64,000 nt of DNA from Fibrobacter sp. (GCA_012523035.1 JAAYJH010000041.1:1-64000), one strand, 5' to 3'; positions 27,884 to 37,520 are shown, counted from the first letter of the stretch. Numbers and translations are program-made. Notes: a model not told the origin generated them from the sequence alone.

Positions 27884-29770
27884 ATGTATTTTATAAAAAA
27901 AACAAATATTCTTTTTAATTTTGCAAGGTCGAGCTTGCAACACACTTTGTTTTTTAGTCTTTTTTTTGTTTTTAATCTTGTTTTTGCCAATTTATCAAGT
28001 GTAGAAATTAACACTTCTAGCATGCCGCCCCCACAATTAAAAATCCTTTACCCACCCCACTCATTAAAAATAAATGACACTCTTATTGTAGAAGTCAGTG
28101 TAGCAGAAAACTGGCATGTGAATGCTAATATAGTGAGTGATGAGTTTTTAAAAGCCTCTAGTATAGAAATTCAAGCCAATGGCATTTCTTTCGATGAAGC
28201 GATATGGCCACCTTACCAAAAAGATACGAATGAAATTTTAGAAATGGAAATCTATGTCTTTAACGGTGTTTTTGAAATTAAAATCCCTATTCAAGCTCTA
28301 GAAACTCAATACGACACCACTTCAACTAAAGCCGTTTTTCACTACCAAGCTTGCAGTAACTCCATATGTTTAGCTCCCAATCAAGTAGAAGTCACATTAA
28401 ATCCATCTAATCCACCTCTACTAAACTCTGCAAATTCAAATTTAGAAACTAGCAACACATACACTCCTTTAGAAGAGCAAAGCGATATAAAAAAAAACAC
28501 TAGTTTTTTAGTTTTACTTTTTTTTGCTTTTGTGGGTGGCTTAATTCTTAATTTAATGCCCTGCGTTTTGCCTGTTTTGTCTATCAAGCTCTTTTCTTTG
28601 ATTAAACAATCAGGAGAATCTAAAAAAACTCTTGCTCTTTTAGGTTTATCGACCAGTGCTGGCGTTTTGGTTTCTTTTTGGGCCTTGGCCACTGTGATTA
28701 GTGTGCTTCAATCGGCAGGTGCTTTGGTGGGTTGGGGCATGCAATTTCAAAACCCCGGGTTTATTGCTTTTATGGTGGCTATTTTAAGTATTTTTAGTAT
28801 GAATTTTTTCGGTTTTTTTGAAATCTGGTTACCGGGTAAAACCTTAACACAAATGGACACAGCCACTCAAAAAGAAGGGCTTATAGGTGCATTTTTTACG
28901 GGAGCATTATTAGTTTTATTGAGCACCCCTTGTTCAGCCCCATTTTTAGGTTCTGCTATGGGTTTTGCCTTTGGTGCAAGCACTTCTACTTTATTTTTGT
29001 TTTTTACTGCTGCTGGATTAGGTTTAAGCACTCCATATCTGTTAGTGGCTCTATTTCCAAAATTTCTTTCTGTGCTCCCTAAACCTGGAGCATGGATGTC
29101 TGCACTACAAAAATGGATGGGCTTATTATTGATCGGCACAGTAGTTTGGCTTATTTGGGTGATTTATAAAATGCTAGGAATTTCTGCTGCGTATGTTTTT
29201 AGTTTTTTCTCAGTTTTTAGCATGCTTCTTGCTTTTATCATCGGAAAAGTAGCCCCGGCTTTTAGCTCTTTTTCAAAACAAATCCTTAGTTTATTTTCTT
29301 CTTTAGTTTTGCTACTTTTATTTTGGTTTTTAATTGGAAACCCCTTTATCCAAATGCTTGAATCTTCAAAAAAATCCGAAACTTCGATGGAAATCGATGC
29401 CGAGGGCTGGTATCCGTATAGTGAAAGCACACTGAATGACCATTTATCCAAAGGCAACACCGTGTTCTTATATATCACTGCAGATTGGTGCCTCACTTGT
29501 AAAGCCAATGAAACCGCTGTTTTATCAAGGACTTCCTTTCAATCCGCTCTTCAAGAAAGATCGGTGGTCAAACTAAAGGCAGACTGGACTCGAGAAAGTC
29601 TTGAGGTCAATACTCTTCTTAAACGCCTCCACAGGACAGGTGTCCCAGTTTATGCAGTTTATCATGCTTCTGAGCCCAAAACTCCAATTTTATTATCTGA
29701 ATTACCAACTTCAAAATCAATATTAGAAGCTATTGATAAAAAAACACCCCTCACTACATTAAAAAAATAG
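27884..29770 (+). CDS. dsbD: Thiol:disulfide interchange protein DsbD
   Basis: This membrane protein carries electrons from cytoplasmic thioredoxin to the periplasm. A signal-like helix (about 20-36) precedes the periplasmic N-terminal domain (about 45-165). The membrane domain starts near 205 and has the redox Cys in LNLMPCVLPVLS and LLSTPCSAPFLGSAM. The C-terminal thioredoxin domain has ADWCLTC with Cys536 and Cys539. The usual domain order is complete at 628 residues. It is divergent from the ECF sigma gene and 54 bases before glycogen synthase. Confidence 0.93.
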   Translation: MYFIKKTNILFNFARSSLQHTLFFSLFFVFNLVFANLSSVEINTSSMPPPQLKILYPPHSLKINDTLIVEVSVAENWHVNANIVSDEFLKASSIEIQANGISFDEAIWPPYQKDTNEILEMEIYVFNGVFEIKIPIQALETQYDTTSTKAVFHYQACSNSICLAPNQVEVTLNPSNPPLLNSANSNLETSNTYTPLEEQSDIKKNTSFLVLLFFAFVGGLILNLMPCVLPVLSIKLFSLIKQSGESKKTLALLGLSTSAGVLVSFWALATVISVLQSAGALVGWGMQFQNPGFIAFMVAILSIFSMNFFGFFEIWLPGKTLTQMDTATQKEGLIGAFFTGALLVLLSTPCSAPFLGSAMGFAFGASTSTLFLFFTAAGLGLSTPYLLVALFPKFLSVLPKPGAWMSALQKWMGLLLIGTVVWLIWVIYKMLGISAAYVFSFFSVFSMLLAFIIGKVAPAFSSFSKQILSLFSSLVLLLLFWFLIGNPFIQMLESSKKSETSMEIDAEGWYPYSESTLNDHLSKGNTVFLYITADWCLTCKANETAVLSRTSFQSALQERSVVKLKADWTRESLEVNTLLKRLHRTGVPVYAVYHASEPKTPILLSELPTSKSILEAIDKKTPLTTLKK

Positions 29771-29824
29771 CCGATATTCATAGCTCTTTTCACATTTTTA
29801 TAAAGAAAAAGTTATCTTAAAGCT

Positions 29825-31066
29825 ATGAAAATAGCTCTTTTAACCAATGAATTTCCTCCACATATCTATGGTGGTGCAGGTGTCCATGTCAAATACCTTA
29901 GCCAAGAACTTCAAAAACTAGCCTTTATTGAAGCTCGTTTTTTTGGTCCTAATTCTGCCACTGAAGCTTCTATGCATTCCATTGGTTTTTCTGAAAAAGA
30001 ATTTTCTCCCACTGACAATGAGAGCCCTTTTAAGAAAATTTTAAGCCCCTTAAACATCAATTTACAATGGGCTCATACACTCAAAGACATAGACATTATC
30101 CATTGTCACACTTGGTACAGTCATTTTGGTGGAGTATTGGCCAGTCGACTGCTATCTTGCCCTTTAGTCTTGACCACACATTCCCTAGAACCTCACCGTC
30201 CATGGAAAGTCGAAGCTTTGGGAGAGGGTGGTTACAACATGAGTTGCTGGATAGAAGAAAGTGCATACCGAAGTGCAGATGGTGTTATCGCTGTGAGTGA
30301 TGGAATGAAGCGAGATGTAATGGAACTTTATGGAGTCCCAGAAGATCGCATTAAAGTCATCTATAACGGCATTGATCCTGATTTTTACAAGCCTACCTTT
30401 AACAAAGCATTGCTTTTAAAGTGGGGCATCCATCCTGATAAGCCTTTTATTTTATTTGTAGGGCGAATCACACGACAAAAGGGAATTTCTCAACTCATTA
30501 AAGCAATACCTCTGATTGACCCTAATACACAAATCGTTTTATGTGCAGGAGCCCCAGACACCGAAGCCTTAGCTAAAGAGTGTAAGGATTTAATCTATGA
30601 CGCTCAAAATAAAAGAAACGGGATTATATGGATAGAAGAAATGCTTCCGCACACAGAGCTTCGGGTTTTATACAGTCACGCTAGCGTATTTGTGACACCT
30701 TCTCTTTACGAACCTTTTGGAATCATTAATTTAGAGGCTATGAGCTGTGGGACTCCAGTGGTGGGTAGTGCTGTTGGTGGCATACCAGAAATCATTGTCG
30801 ATTCTAAAACGGGTTATCTAGTCCCTCTAGTTCCACGGTCTAACACCGATTTTGAGCCTCAAAACCCAAGTGAGTTTCAGCAAAATCTAGCTCAAAAAAT
30901 CAATCATATTTTACAAAACCCAGAATTAGCCAAAGAAATGGGAGAAAACAGTCGTCAACGGGCTGTGGATGTTTTTAGTTGGAAGAGTATAGCCAAGCAA
31001 ACTTTTGAGTTTTATCAAGAGTGCATAGAAAGGTATAAAAAAGAAGGAAAAAAACCGTTGGTATAA
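29825..31066 (+). CDS. glgA: Glycogen synthase (GT4-type)
   Basis: The 413-residue GT-B enzyme starts MKIALLTNEFPPHIYGGAG, the sugar-nucleotide loop motif of glycogen/starch synthases. HCHTWYSHFGG and GVIAVSDGMKRDVMELYGV follow. The C-terminal domain holds FVGRITRQKG and the E-x7-E motif in YEPFGIINLEAMSCGTPVVG. Length and motifs match the GT4 actinobacterial-type synthase rather than the ~480-residue GT5 enzyme. It would extend alpha-1,4-glucan from ADP- or UDP-glucose. The RBS is weak. malQ and a CBM48 protein elsewhere in the window fit the pathway. Confidence 0.85.
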   Translation: MKIALLTNEFPPHIYGGAGVHVKYLSQELQKLAFIEARFFGPNSATEASMHSIGFSEKEFSPTDNESPFKKILSPLNINLQWAHTLKDIDIIHCHTWYSHFGGVLASRLLSCPLVLTTHSLEPHRPWKVEALGEGGYNMSCWIEESAYRSADGVIAVSDGMKRDVMELYGVPEDRIKVIYNGIDPDFYKPTFNKALLLKWGIHPDKPFILFVGRITRQKGISQLIKAIPLIDPNTQIVLCAGAPDTEALAKECKDLIYDAQNKRNGIIWIEEMLPHTELRVLYSHASVFVTPSLYEPFGIINLEAMSCGTPVVGSAVGGIPEIIVDSKTGYLVPLVPRSNTDFEPQNPSEFQQNLAQKINHILQNPELAKEMGENSRQRAVDVFSWKSIAKQTFEFYQECIERYKKEGKKPLV

Positions 31067-31078
31067 GTCTAAAGCTTG

Positions 31079-31642
31079 TTACGGTGCATGCACAGTCGCC
31101 ATAAACTCTGCTCTCGTTTTTTCGTCTGTTTTAAAACGCCCTAGTAGCTTGGTGGTCACCATCATAGCACCCGCTTTTTTAATGCCTCGAATAGTCATGC
31201 AAGTATGACTTGCTTCTAAAACAACGGCAACCCCTTTAGGATTTAGTGTCTTTTGAATCAAAGAAGCAATTTGATAGGTCATTCGCTCTTGAACCTGTGG
31301 GAATCGGGCATAAAACTCGACAACTCGGGCTAATTTAGAAAGGCCTACAATAGAGTCTCCCGGAATATAGGCCACATGAGCTCGTCCTGTGAAAGGCAAA
31401 AAATGATGCTCACACATACTTGCAAACTCAATGTTTTTTAAATACACCATTTCATCGTATTTTTCGTGGAATTGTGTTTTTAACAGATCCGATTCTTTTA
31501 AATCTCCAGAAAGGCCGCTCATCAGTTCCGCATACATTTTGGCCACCCTTTTAGGAGTATCCACCAAACCTTCACGATTCACATCTTCGCCCATCCCTTC
31601 TAAAATTAAGCGAAAACCCTCTTCCATTTTTTTTAGATCCAC
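31079..31642 (-). CDS. folE: GTP cyclohydrolase I
   Basis: This 187-residue enzyme makes 7,8-dihydroneopterin triphosphate from GTP for folate (and possibly queuosine) synthesis. The zinc ligands are in MCEHHFLPFTG and HTCMTIRG, the signature AHVAYIPGDSIVGLSKLAR is intact, and RFPQVQERMT follows. Its ATG overlaps the stop of argA by one base. The folate gene folD is about 3.3 kb away on the other strand. Confidence 0.95.
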   Translation of the reverse strand: MDLKKMEEGFRLILEGMGEDVNREGLVDTPKRVAKMYAELMSGLSGDLKESDLLKTQFHEKYDEMVYLKNIEFASMCEHHFLPFTGRAHVAYIPGDSIVGLSKLARVVEFYARFPQVQERMTYQIASLIQKTLNPKGVAVVLEASHTCMTIRGIKKAGAMMVTTKLLGRFKTDEKTRAEFMATVHAP

Positions 31643-33000
31643 TACAACTTCTCCAATGGATAAATTAAAACTCTCGACTTACGATCTATGTTATACGCCT
31701 TTCTTTTACTCAAAGGCAAATCCGAGACTTCTCCATCTTCGAATCCAAACTGATAAAACCAATCTAAAGCTTGAGTCGTTAATAAAAATATTGTTTTATA
31801 GGATCTTATTTTTGCTGCAGACAACAGGTATCTGACTATAGCATCTCCTACGCCTGATTTTCGATAGTTGGCTGCCACCGCCACTCCTGCAATTTCTGCG
31901 TGAGTATCTTCGTAGGGGTGCAAAGCCCCACAACCCAAAATAGCATTATCAATCACATAAACCACATAATCTTTTAAATTCTTGAGGATATCTTCTTGAC
32001 TTCTGGGCACCAAAAATTGTTTTTCTATATAATCTTGCATGATACGCAAAATATCTGCAATATCATCCACAACCGCAGGGCGGATAGAAAAATATTGCGT
32101 TGAATACACCATGGTTCCATCACCACGACTCGAAAAAACTTCTTGAAGCACACTCCCTTGAATTTCACCACTAATCAAATGCACGCGAGAAGCTCCTGCC
32201 TTGCAAGCCATAATCGCATTATTCAAATAATCTTTTTGAGCAAAATTTAAGCTGTCTTTATTTTCATCTAAAATTTCTCGAGCTTGTTCCACATCTAAAG
32301 CCGAAATAGCCCCTCGATCGGTAAGCTCTAAATATTGCGTTAATGGGCCAAATTTTAATGAAGTCGCCGAAATACCATTTTCTGCTCCAATAAAAAACAA
32401 TTTAGCCACTTGCAGATACTTACAAAGTTCTGTTGCAAGCTCTGTACTCGATACATTATAAGCAAAACCTAATTTATTCCATCCTATAGGAGAAAAAATT
32501 GGAATAAAATTTTCATTTAAAAGCCGTTCTATAATATCTCTTTGGATTTTTTCTATACGCCCCGTACGCATATAATCAACACCATTCACAATCCCTAGGC
32601 TTCGAGCAGAAACCCAATTGCCTTGAATACCATGGCAACCAGCCGCAGTCAAATGGCTCATAATCCTTTGTGAAACTCCAAGAGATGCTTGCTCTATCAA
32701 CGGAAGAGCTTGCTCACTAGTCAATCTCACTCCATTATAAAACTCATATTTAATATTCCATGCTTCTAGTTGAGCATCGATACTATGCCGAGTTCCAGGA
32801 ACGATAATGATTTTAATCCCAGCTTTGTGCAAATAAGAAATATCCTTGATGAGCACTGGAAACAAAGGGTGCTCCATTAGGCTATCTTCTACTTTTAAAA
32901 TAAATAGCTGGCCTTTGAACCGCGAAATATAACTAAAGACCTCGCGTATAAAACCAGCGACTTCTAATTTTTGTTCTTTAAAATCTGGAACCATAGACAT
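31642..33000 (-). CDS. argA: N-acetylglutamate synthase (amino-acid kinase fold plus GNAT)
   Basis: The 452-residue protein has an amino-acid-kinase-like domain (about 1-290, with LHKAGIKIIIVPGTRHSI and YNGVRLTSEQALP), then a GNAT acetyltransferase domain (about 305-450) with the acetyl-CoA loop AEIAGVAVAANYRKSGVGDA. This is the classic ArgA layout, catalysing acetyl-CoA + glutamate to N-acetylglutamate, the first arginine step. The kinase-like part usually senses arginine. The stop codon overlaps the folE start. Confidence 0.9.
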   Translation of the reverse strand: MSMVPDFKEQKLEVAGFIREVFSYISRFKGQLFILKVEDSLMEHPLFPVLIKDISYLHKAGIKIIIVPGTRHSIDAQLEAWNIKYEFYNGVRLTSEQALPLIEQASLGVSQRIMSHLTAAGCHGIQGNWVSARSLGIVNGVDYMRTGRIEKIQRDIIERLLNENFIPIFSPIGWNKLGFAYNVSSTELATELCKYLQVAKLFFIGAENGISATSLKFGPLTQYLELTDRGAISALDVEQAREILDENKDSLNFAQKDYLNNAIMACKAGASRVHLISGEIQGSVLQEVFSSRGDGTMVYSTQYFSIRPAVVDDIADILRIMQDYIEKQFLVPRSQEDILKNLKDYVVYVIDNAILGCGALHPYEDTHAEIAGVAVAANYRKSGVGDAIVRYLLSAAKIRSYKTIFLLTTQALDWFYQFGFEDGEVSDLPLSKRKAYNIDRKSRVLIYPLEKL

Positions 33001-33060
33001 ACTCCAAATATAAGAAAGCTATAAAAAAAACAAGATGAAAATAAAATAAAAGAAAGGATT

Positions 33061-33084
33061 AGGGTAATCAGAAGCGCCTATACT
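33061..33084 (+). repeat. Dispersed motif TCAGAAGCGCCTATACT, copy 4
   Basis: Reads AGGGTAATCAGAAGCGCC and continues TATACT. It lies 60 bases upstream of the argA start, between that gene and the terminator of the FKBP gene. Confidence 0.75.
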
Positions 33085-33113
33085 CCGTTGGATAGGCTCA
33101 AAATGAAGTTTTC

Positions 33114-33139
33114 AAAAAAAAAGACTGCCTGAGCAGCCT
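33114..33139 (-). terminator. Terminator downstream of the FKBP lipoprotein gene
   Basis: On the minus strand AGGCTGC-TCAG-GCAGTCT (one G-T wobble) is followed by a run of nine T. It starts 15 bases after the stop. Confidence 0.8.
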
Positions 33140-33153
33140 TTAAAATCTCACTG

Positions 33154-34287
33154 TTATTTTTTTTCTTCTGCTTTAGCATCAGCTTTTGGAGCGGCTTTCT
33201 CTGCTTTTGCATCAGCTTTTGGAGCGGCTTTTTCTGCTTTTGCATCGGCCTTTGGAGCGGCTTTCTCTGCTTTAGCATCGGCCTTTGGAGCGGCTTTTTC
33301 TGCTTTTGCATCAGCCTTTGGAGCAGCTTTCTCTACTTTTGCATCAGCTTTTGGAGCGGCTTTCTCTGCTTTAGCATCAGCTTTTGGAGCGGCTTTTTCT
33401 GCTTTTGCATCAGCCTTTGGAGCGGCTTTTTCTGCTTTAGCATCGGCCTTTGGAGCGGCTTTTTCTGCTTTTGCATCAGCTTTTGGAGCTTCCCCTTCTG
33501 ATTTTTCTTCAACAGAATCTGGCACAGAAGCTTCTAATTCTGGCACTACTGAAGGAATCACCTCTAAAAGCTCTACCTCAAAAATCAAAAGAGAGTTGCC
33601 AGGAATAATAGGTTCTGCTCCTGCTTCTCCATATGCGATATCACTAGGGATCCATGCCTTCACCTTCATCCCTGGTGACATATAAGTCATCAATTCTTGC
33701 CAACCTTCTATGACATTGGCCACTTCAAAGCTAAGAGCTTCCCCTCTTTTAATAGAACTGTCAAACTCTGTCCCGTCTAATAAAGTTCCAACATAATGAA
33801 CTTTCACTATATCAGTTCTTTTTGGACTATTGCCTTCACCATTTTTTAATATTTTATATTGAAGGCCGCTTTCAGTGACCTTTACAGTAGAGTCTAATTT
33901 GTTTTTCTCTAAAAAGTTTGCTTGTGCTTCTTTGGCTTGTTGGGCCTCTTCTTTGGCTTTTGTCTCTCGCATTTCTTGAACCTGGATCAAAAGAGACTCT
34001 AAAGCAGCTTCTATCTCTTCATCAGTCATTAAAAGAGGTTTAGCTTCCATCTCATGGCTAACAGCTAAATTAAAAGCCTCCATGTCCATTTCGACGCCAA
34101 TATTTTTTAGTGTTTGCCCCACATCTGCACCAAGAGCATAACTGTATTTTTGAACCATAGTGATCAACGAATCTTTTGTAAATTCTACAGCTACTGGTTC
34201 AGCCTCTACCGCTGGTTTTGGCGAACTGCTGCAAGCAGTCAGAACCAAAAACACGCCAAAAACAAACAATGAAATAATATGTTTCAT
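33154..34287 (-). CDS. FKBP-type peptidyl-prolyl isomerase lipoprotein with a repetitive Lys-Ala tail
   Basis: I chose the ATG at 34287, preceded by AGAGGAA, giving 377 residues with a lipobox LTAC (Cys20). Residues about 40-130 form the helical dimerisation region typical of FkpA/Mip proteins (YSYALGADVGQTLKN). The FKBP domain spans about 140-240: VTESGLQYKILKNGEG, VHYVGTLLDGTEFDSS, VIEGWQELMTYMSPG and IPGNSLLIFEVELLEV. An acidic spacer leads to a tail of ten near-identical APKADAKAEKA units that reaches the C-terminus. The catalytic domain should fold proline-containing proteins in the periplasm. The tail is net positive and may bind cell wall, nucleic acid or LPS (inference). Confidence 0.9.
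   Translation of the reverse strand: MKHIISLFVFGVFLVLTACSSSPKPAVEAEPVAVEFTKDSLITMVQKYSYALGADVGQTLKNIGVEMDMEAFNLAVSHEMEAKPLLMTDEEIEAALESLLIQVQEMRETKAKEEAQQAKEAQANFLEKNKLDSTVKVTESGLQYKILKNGEGNSPKRTDIVKVHYVGTLLDGTEFDSSIKRGEALSFEVANVIEGWQELMTYMSPGMKVKAWIPSDIAYGEAGAEPIIPGNSLLIFEVELLEVIPSVVPELEASVPDSVEEKSEGEAPKADAKAEKAAPKADAKAEKAAPKADAKAEKAAPKADAKAEKAAPKADAKVEKAAPKADAKAEKAAPKADAKAEKAAPKADAKAEKAAPKADAKAEKAAPKADAKAEEKK
33157..33489 (-). repeat. 33-bp in-frame tandem repeat, ten units
   Basis: It encodes the APKADAKAEKA tail of the FKBP lipoprotein. Units differ mostly at third codon positions (for example GCATCAGCTTTT against GCATCGGCCTTT); the fifth has Val for Ala. It is coding, with no unique spacers. 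Confidence 0.95.
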
Positions 34288-34543
34288 AAATTCCTCTTTA
34301 AAAATGGAATACAACACTCCAAAAAAAACATAAGCACATCTAATGCCAAAAATTTCTTTCTCATAATCTAGTATTTTAAAAAGATTTAAAGTATAAAAAC
34401 ATAAAATTTAAAACCAAACAAGCGTGATAATTCAAATAAACCATCAGAAGAGTAAATTTATGTTTACAAATCACAGGTTTATTACTATAATTATAAATAT
34501 TGAATTTTTACTTATCATTTAAATATGCTTTCAAGGATATCGT

Positions 34544-34774
34544 GTGGACACTTCATTAAAAAAAGTTATTCATTCTATAAAAGATAAAAAGGCATCCTTT
34601 CAAATAAACAAGGATTATCTCGCAGCTTATTTAAATAATTTAATACAAGAAGAAAATTTCGATGAGCAGCTTCCGCTCCAAGATGCTCTCTATAGGCCTT
34701 CCAAAACAGGGTGGATTCCGGGCGTTCTTTCTTATCCATGGATTTTTTCATTTTTATTTTTTTTGAAGCCATAG
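34544..34774 (+). CDS. Possible small protein, uncertain
   Basis: A 76-codon frame starts with GTG at 34544 behind AAGGATATC, a fair ribosome site. The N-terminal half is charged and helical (VIHSIKDKKASF, DYLAAYLNNLIQEENF); the last 15 residues are hydrophobic. I recognise no family. An opposite frame at 34575-34799 is about as plausible, and both could be chance. The remainder of 34288-34900 contains no other gene that I can support. Confidence 0.25.
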   Translation: MDTSLKKVIHSIKDKKASFQINKDYLAAYLNNLIQEENFDEQLPLQDALYRPSKTGWIPGVLSYPWIFSFLFFLKP

Positions 34775-34900
34775 ATTTTACTAAAACAAAATCAAACACT
34801 GTTATCCAATCTTAAAAATAAAATTTTATCTTTATCTTTCGAATCCAAGAAGTTGGAGGCGTTGTTTTTAAAGTTTTAAAGATGCCTTTTAGGAGTATTT

Positions 34901-35758
34901 ATGAGTGCCCTTCCCTTAGATGGTAAAAGTTTAGCAAAAGAAATGGAGTCTATATTAAAAGAAAGAGTTTCTTTTTTGGCAGAATCTTTTAAACATGTAC
35001 CCAAACTAGCTACTATTTTGGTAGGAGATGACCCTTCTAGCGCCACTTATGTGAAAATGAAAGCTTTAGCCTGCCAAAGAGTAGGAATGGCTAGCGTTCG
35101 TGTAGAATTGCCTCACAACACCACTACAGAGGAACTCCTTCAAAAAATTCATGAACTCAACCAAGATCCTCTGGTACACGGGATATTACTCCAGCATCCA
35201 GTCCCTAGTCACATTAATGAAAGGATGGCTTTTGAGGCCATAGATATAAATAAAGATGTCGATGGAGTGACTTGTCTAGGTTTTGGACGCATGGCCATGG
35301 GCGAGGCAGCTTATGGATCTGCGACTCCTGCTGGAATCATTTCTCTTTTAGAGCATTATAAAATTCCATTAGAAGGAAAACACGCAGTAGTGGTGGGTCG
35401 CAGTGCTATACTTGGCAAACCCATGGCTTTAATGTTACTCCAAAAAAATTGCACCGTCACTATTTGTCACAGTAAAACACTCCATTTAGAGAAATTCATT
35501 GCCGAAGCAGACATATTAGTAGGAGCGGTAGGAATTCCACATTTTATAAAAAGCAAATGGATCAAAACAGGAGCAGTGGTGATAGATGCAGGCTATCATC
35601 CTGGAGGGATTGGAGATATAGAAAACACAAAGCTTAGCTCCATTGCAAGTGCCTATACCCCTGTTCCAGGAGGAGTGGGCCCCATGACCATCAGCACTCT
35701 CATTCGACAAAGCATCGAAAGTGGGGAAACTCAAATTAAATCATTAAAAACACTTTAA
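34901..35758 (+). CDS. folD: Methylenetetrahydrofolate dehydrogenase / cyclohydrolase
   Basis: This 285-residue bifunctional one-carbon enzyme has [18 protein letters not shown] (the catalytic Tyr and Lys), [14 protein letters not shown] and NKDVDGVT. The NADP-binding [17 protein letters not shown] and the C-terminal [14 protein letters not shown] are also present. AGGAG precedes the ATG. It is monocistronic. Confidence 0.96.
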   Translation: MSALPLDGKSLAKEMESILKERVSFLAESFKHVPKLATILVGDDPSSATYVKMKALACQRVGMASVRVELPHNTTTEELLQKIHELNQDPLVHGILLQHPVPSHINERMAFEAIDINKDVDGVTCLGFGRMAMGEAAYGSATPAGIISLLEHYKIPLEGKHAVVVGRSAILGKPMALMLLQKNCTVTICHSKTLHLEKFIAEADILVGAVGIPHFIKSKWIKTGAVVIDAGYHPGGIGDIENTKLSSIASAYTPVPGGVGPMTISTLIRQSIESGETQIKSLKTL

Positions 35759-35967
35759 TATTAGTGTTTCACCTCTTTATTTGAGAACAAAAATAGAACA
35801 CTTATATCACAGAAATAAAAATTTACAATACATTTAGACAATTACTATTTATATTAAAGTAGTGTTACATTAAAAAAACAAATAAGGTTTAATTTTATAA
35901 AGTTTCCTTTTTTGTTTTAGTGAAAAGCAAAGGTGAATGCCTTTGGTTTTTGGATAAGGAATATATT

Positions 35968-37350
35968 ATGAAGTTTTATTTATTTAGTCTAACTACAGCA
36001 GTATTTTTATTATTTGGTTTTTGGGCTTGTGATTCTCTGGACGAAGAAGCAATAAAAGCAAACAATAGTTTAGCACAAGAAATATACCCTGTACTTCATC
36101 CCGATGGCTTCTTAATTTACCCAAACGGTGCTGTACATAGTCCTGATGGAGAGCTACTCGGCTATTATGAAAATGGATCTATCTTTAGCGTAGACGGGAT
36201 TCTATTAATAGAGAACATTGATAAAAAACACCTCAATGCTTATAACCCAGCTGGATTTATAATCGATGAAAATTTACAGGTATTTCAAAACGGTGAAATG
36301 GTCGGGAAGATGGATGCTGAAGGCAATATCATTTTAAATAATGGGGCTATTTATTCTGTTTATGGAGAAATGCTCCAACCACCTACAACTATTGATCCAA
36401 ATTTTCCAGTGGACCCAAACCTTCCTATAATTCACAGCAGCTCTTCCATCGTACCTCCTGTAGTTCATAGTAGCTCTTCTACAACTCCTCCTGTAGTTCA
36501 TAGTAGCTCTTCTACAACTCCTCCTGTAGTTCGTAGCAGTTCTTCTACAACTCCTCCTGTAGTTCGTAGCAGTTCTTCTGCAACTCCTCCCAACAACGGT
36601 GATGGAAATAATACTGGATCATGCCCTACTTTGAATCCTACTGGAAGTTCACAACAAGGTTGGGCTTCTCGCTATTGGGACTGCTGTAAACCCCACTGCG
36701 CTTGGACTGGCAACACTAGCAATCCCTGTAAAACTTGTGACCAAAATCATAATGAAATTGGCCTAGACGGTCAAAGTGGTTGTGAAGGAGGAAACTCTTT
36801 CGTTTGCTTAAGTCACGCTCCATATGCTGTTTGCGATAAAATTTCTTATGGTTTTGCAGCAGTGCCAGCTGAGCTAGGTGGACAATGCGGCAAGTGTTTT
36901 TTACTCACCTTTGACGGTACAGGACAACACGGCACCAATGCTAACCATAGAGCCATTAAAGGCAAGCAAATGGTAGTCATGGTCTCTAATATTGGTGGTG
37001 ATGTACAAAGTGGTCAATTCGATATAATGATCCCAGGAGGCGGAGTAGGTCTATTTGATGGCTGCAGTCGCCAATGGGGGGTGAGCAACGATAAAATGGG
37101 TGCACAATATGGTGGTTTACTCACGGATTGTGAAAACAGTCTAGGCTATAATGCAAGTAAAGAACAATACAAAAGTTGTTTAGAGCAAAAATGCCGTTCT
37201 TTATTTTCTGATTCCAAGCTCAAGCAAGGCTTAGATGGATGTTTGTGGCATGCCAATTGGCTAGAAGCCGCTAACAACCCTAAGTTTACTTACCAAGAAG
37301 TTGCTTGCCCAGCAGAATTAGTCAGTAAATACGCCAGCACCAAAAAATAA
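35968..37350 (+). CDS. GH45 endoglucanase lipoprotein with Ser/Pro/Val linker
   Basis: I chose the ATG at 35968 with AAGGA upstream; the upstream in-frame GTG has no support. The lipobox is FWAC (Cys21). Residues 40-135 hold imperfect beta repeats around YPNG and (S/P)DG. At 156-208 five repeats of HSSSSTTPPVV form a linker like those of Fibrobacter cellulases. The catalytic domain (219-455) has the GH45 signature ASRYWDCCKPHCAW with the base Asp238, VSNIGGDVQSGQFDI with the acid Asp345, then PGGGVGLFDGC and a C-terminal CPAELVSKY. It should cleave cellulose internally by inversion. GH45 is rare in bacteria, and Fibrobacter is the known host. A strong terminator follows. Confidence 0.92.
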   Translation: MKFYLFSLTTAVFLLFGFWACDSLDEEAIKANNSLAQEIYPVLHPDGFLIYPNGAVHSPDGELLGYYENGSIFSVDGILLIENIDKKHLNAYNPAGFIIDENLQVFQNGEMVGKMDAEGNIILNNGAIYSVYGEMLQPPTTIDPNFPVDPNLPIIHSSSSIVPPVVHSSSSTTPPVVHSSSSTTPPVVRSSSSTTPPVVRSSSSATPPNNGDGNNTGSCPTLNPTGSSQQGWASRYWDCCKPHCAWTGNTSNPCKTCDQNHNEIGLDGQSGCEGGNSFVCLSHAPYAVCDKISYGFAAVPAELGGQCGKCFLLTFDGTGQHGTNANHRAIKGKQMVVMVSNIGGDVQSGQFDIMIPGGGVGLFDGCSRQWGVSNDKMGAQYGGLLTDCENSLGYNASKEQYKSCLEQKCRSLFSDSKLKQGLDGCLWHANWLEAANNPKFTYQEVACPAELVSKYASTKK

Positions 37351-37366
37351 ACTTTTCTCCTTGTTT

Positions 37367-37393
37367 AAGCGGCTTTTATAGCCGCTTTTTTTT
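37367..37393 (+). terminator. Rho-independent terminator downstream of the GH45 gene
   Basis: AAGCGGC (37367-37373), 7-base loop, GCCGCTT (37381-37387), then a T run, 17 bases after the stop. Confidence 0.9.
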
Positions 37394-37491
37394 ATTGAAG
37401 CTAGACTTTTTTAGCAATAAAAATTCCTTTAAAGCAAAACATCCAGCTCAATCTTATAAAAACAGTCGAGATATTTCATTGCCTCCCTTTA

Positions 37492-37520
37492 TTTATGAAG
37501 TCTCACAAACGCCTGGTTTT
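37492..37520 (+). repeat. Short repeat TATGAAGTCTCACAAACGCC, copy 2
   Basis: Second copy of the element at 19871-19899. It shares the core AAGTCTCACA-x-ACGCCTGG, and most flanking bases match too. Confidence 0.6.

Noticed and set aside
33078-33311. Open frame reading Gln/Lys/Pro-rich repeats opposite the FKBP tail region
   Set aside because: It is another frame of the 33-bp tandem repeat within the FKBP gene, which keeps its own frame open through the repeats and has a clear domain before them.
33157-33489. CRISPR-like appearance of the tandem repeats
   Set aside because: Units are contiguous, in frame and lack unique spacers; no cas genes are near.
34575-34799. Minus-strand frame opposite the possible small gene at 34544
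   Set aside because: The plus-strand frame has a better ribosome site; neither is convincing, so only one is listed, at low confidence.
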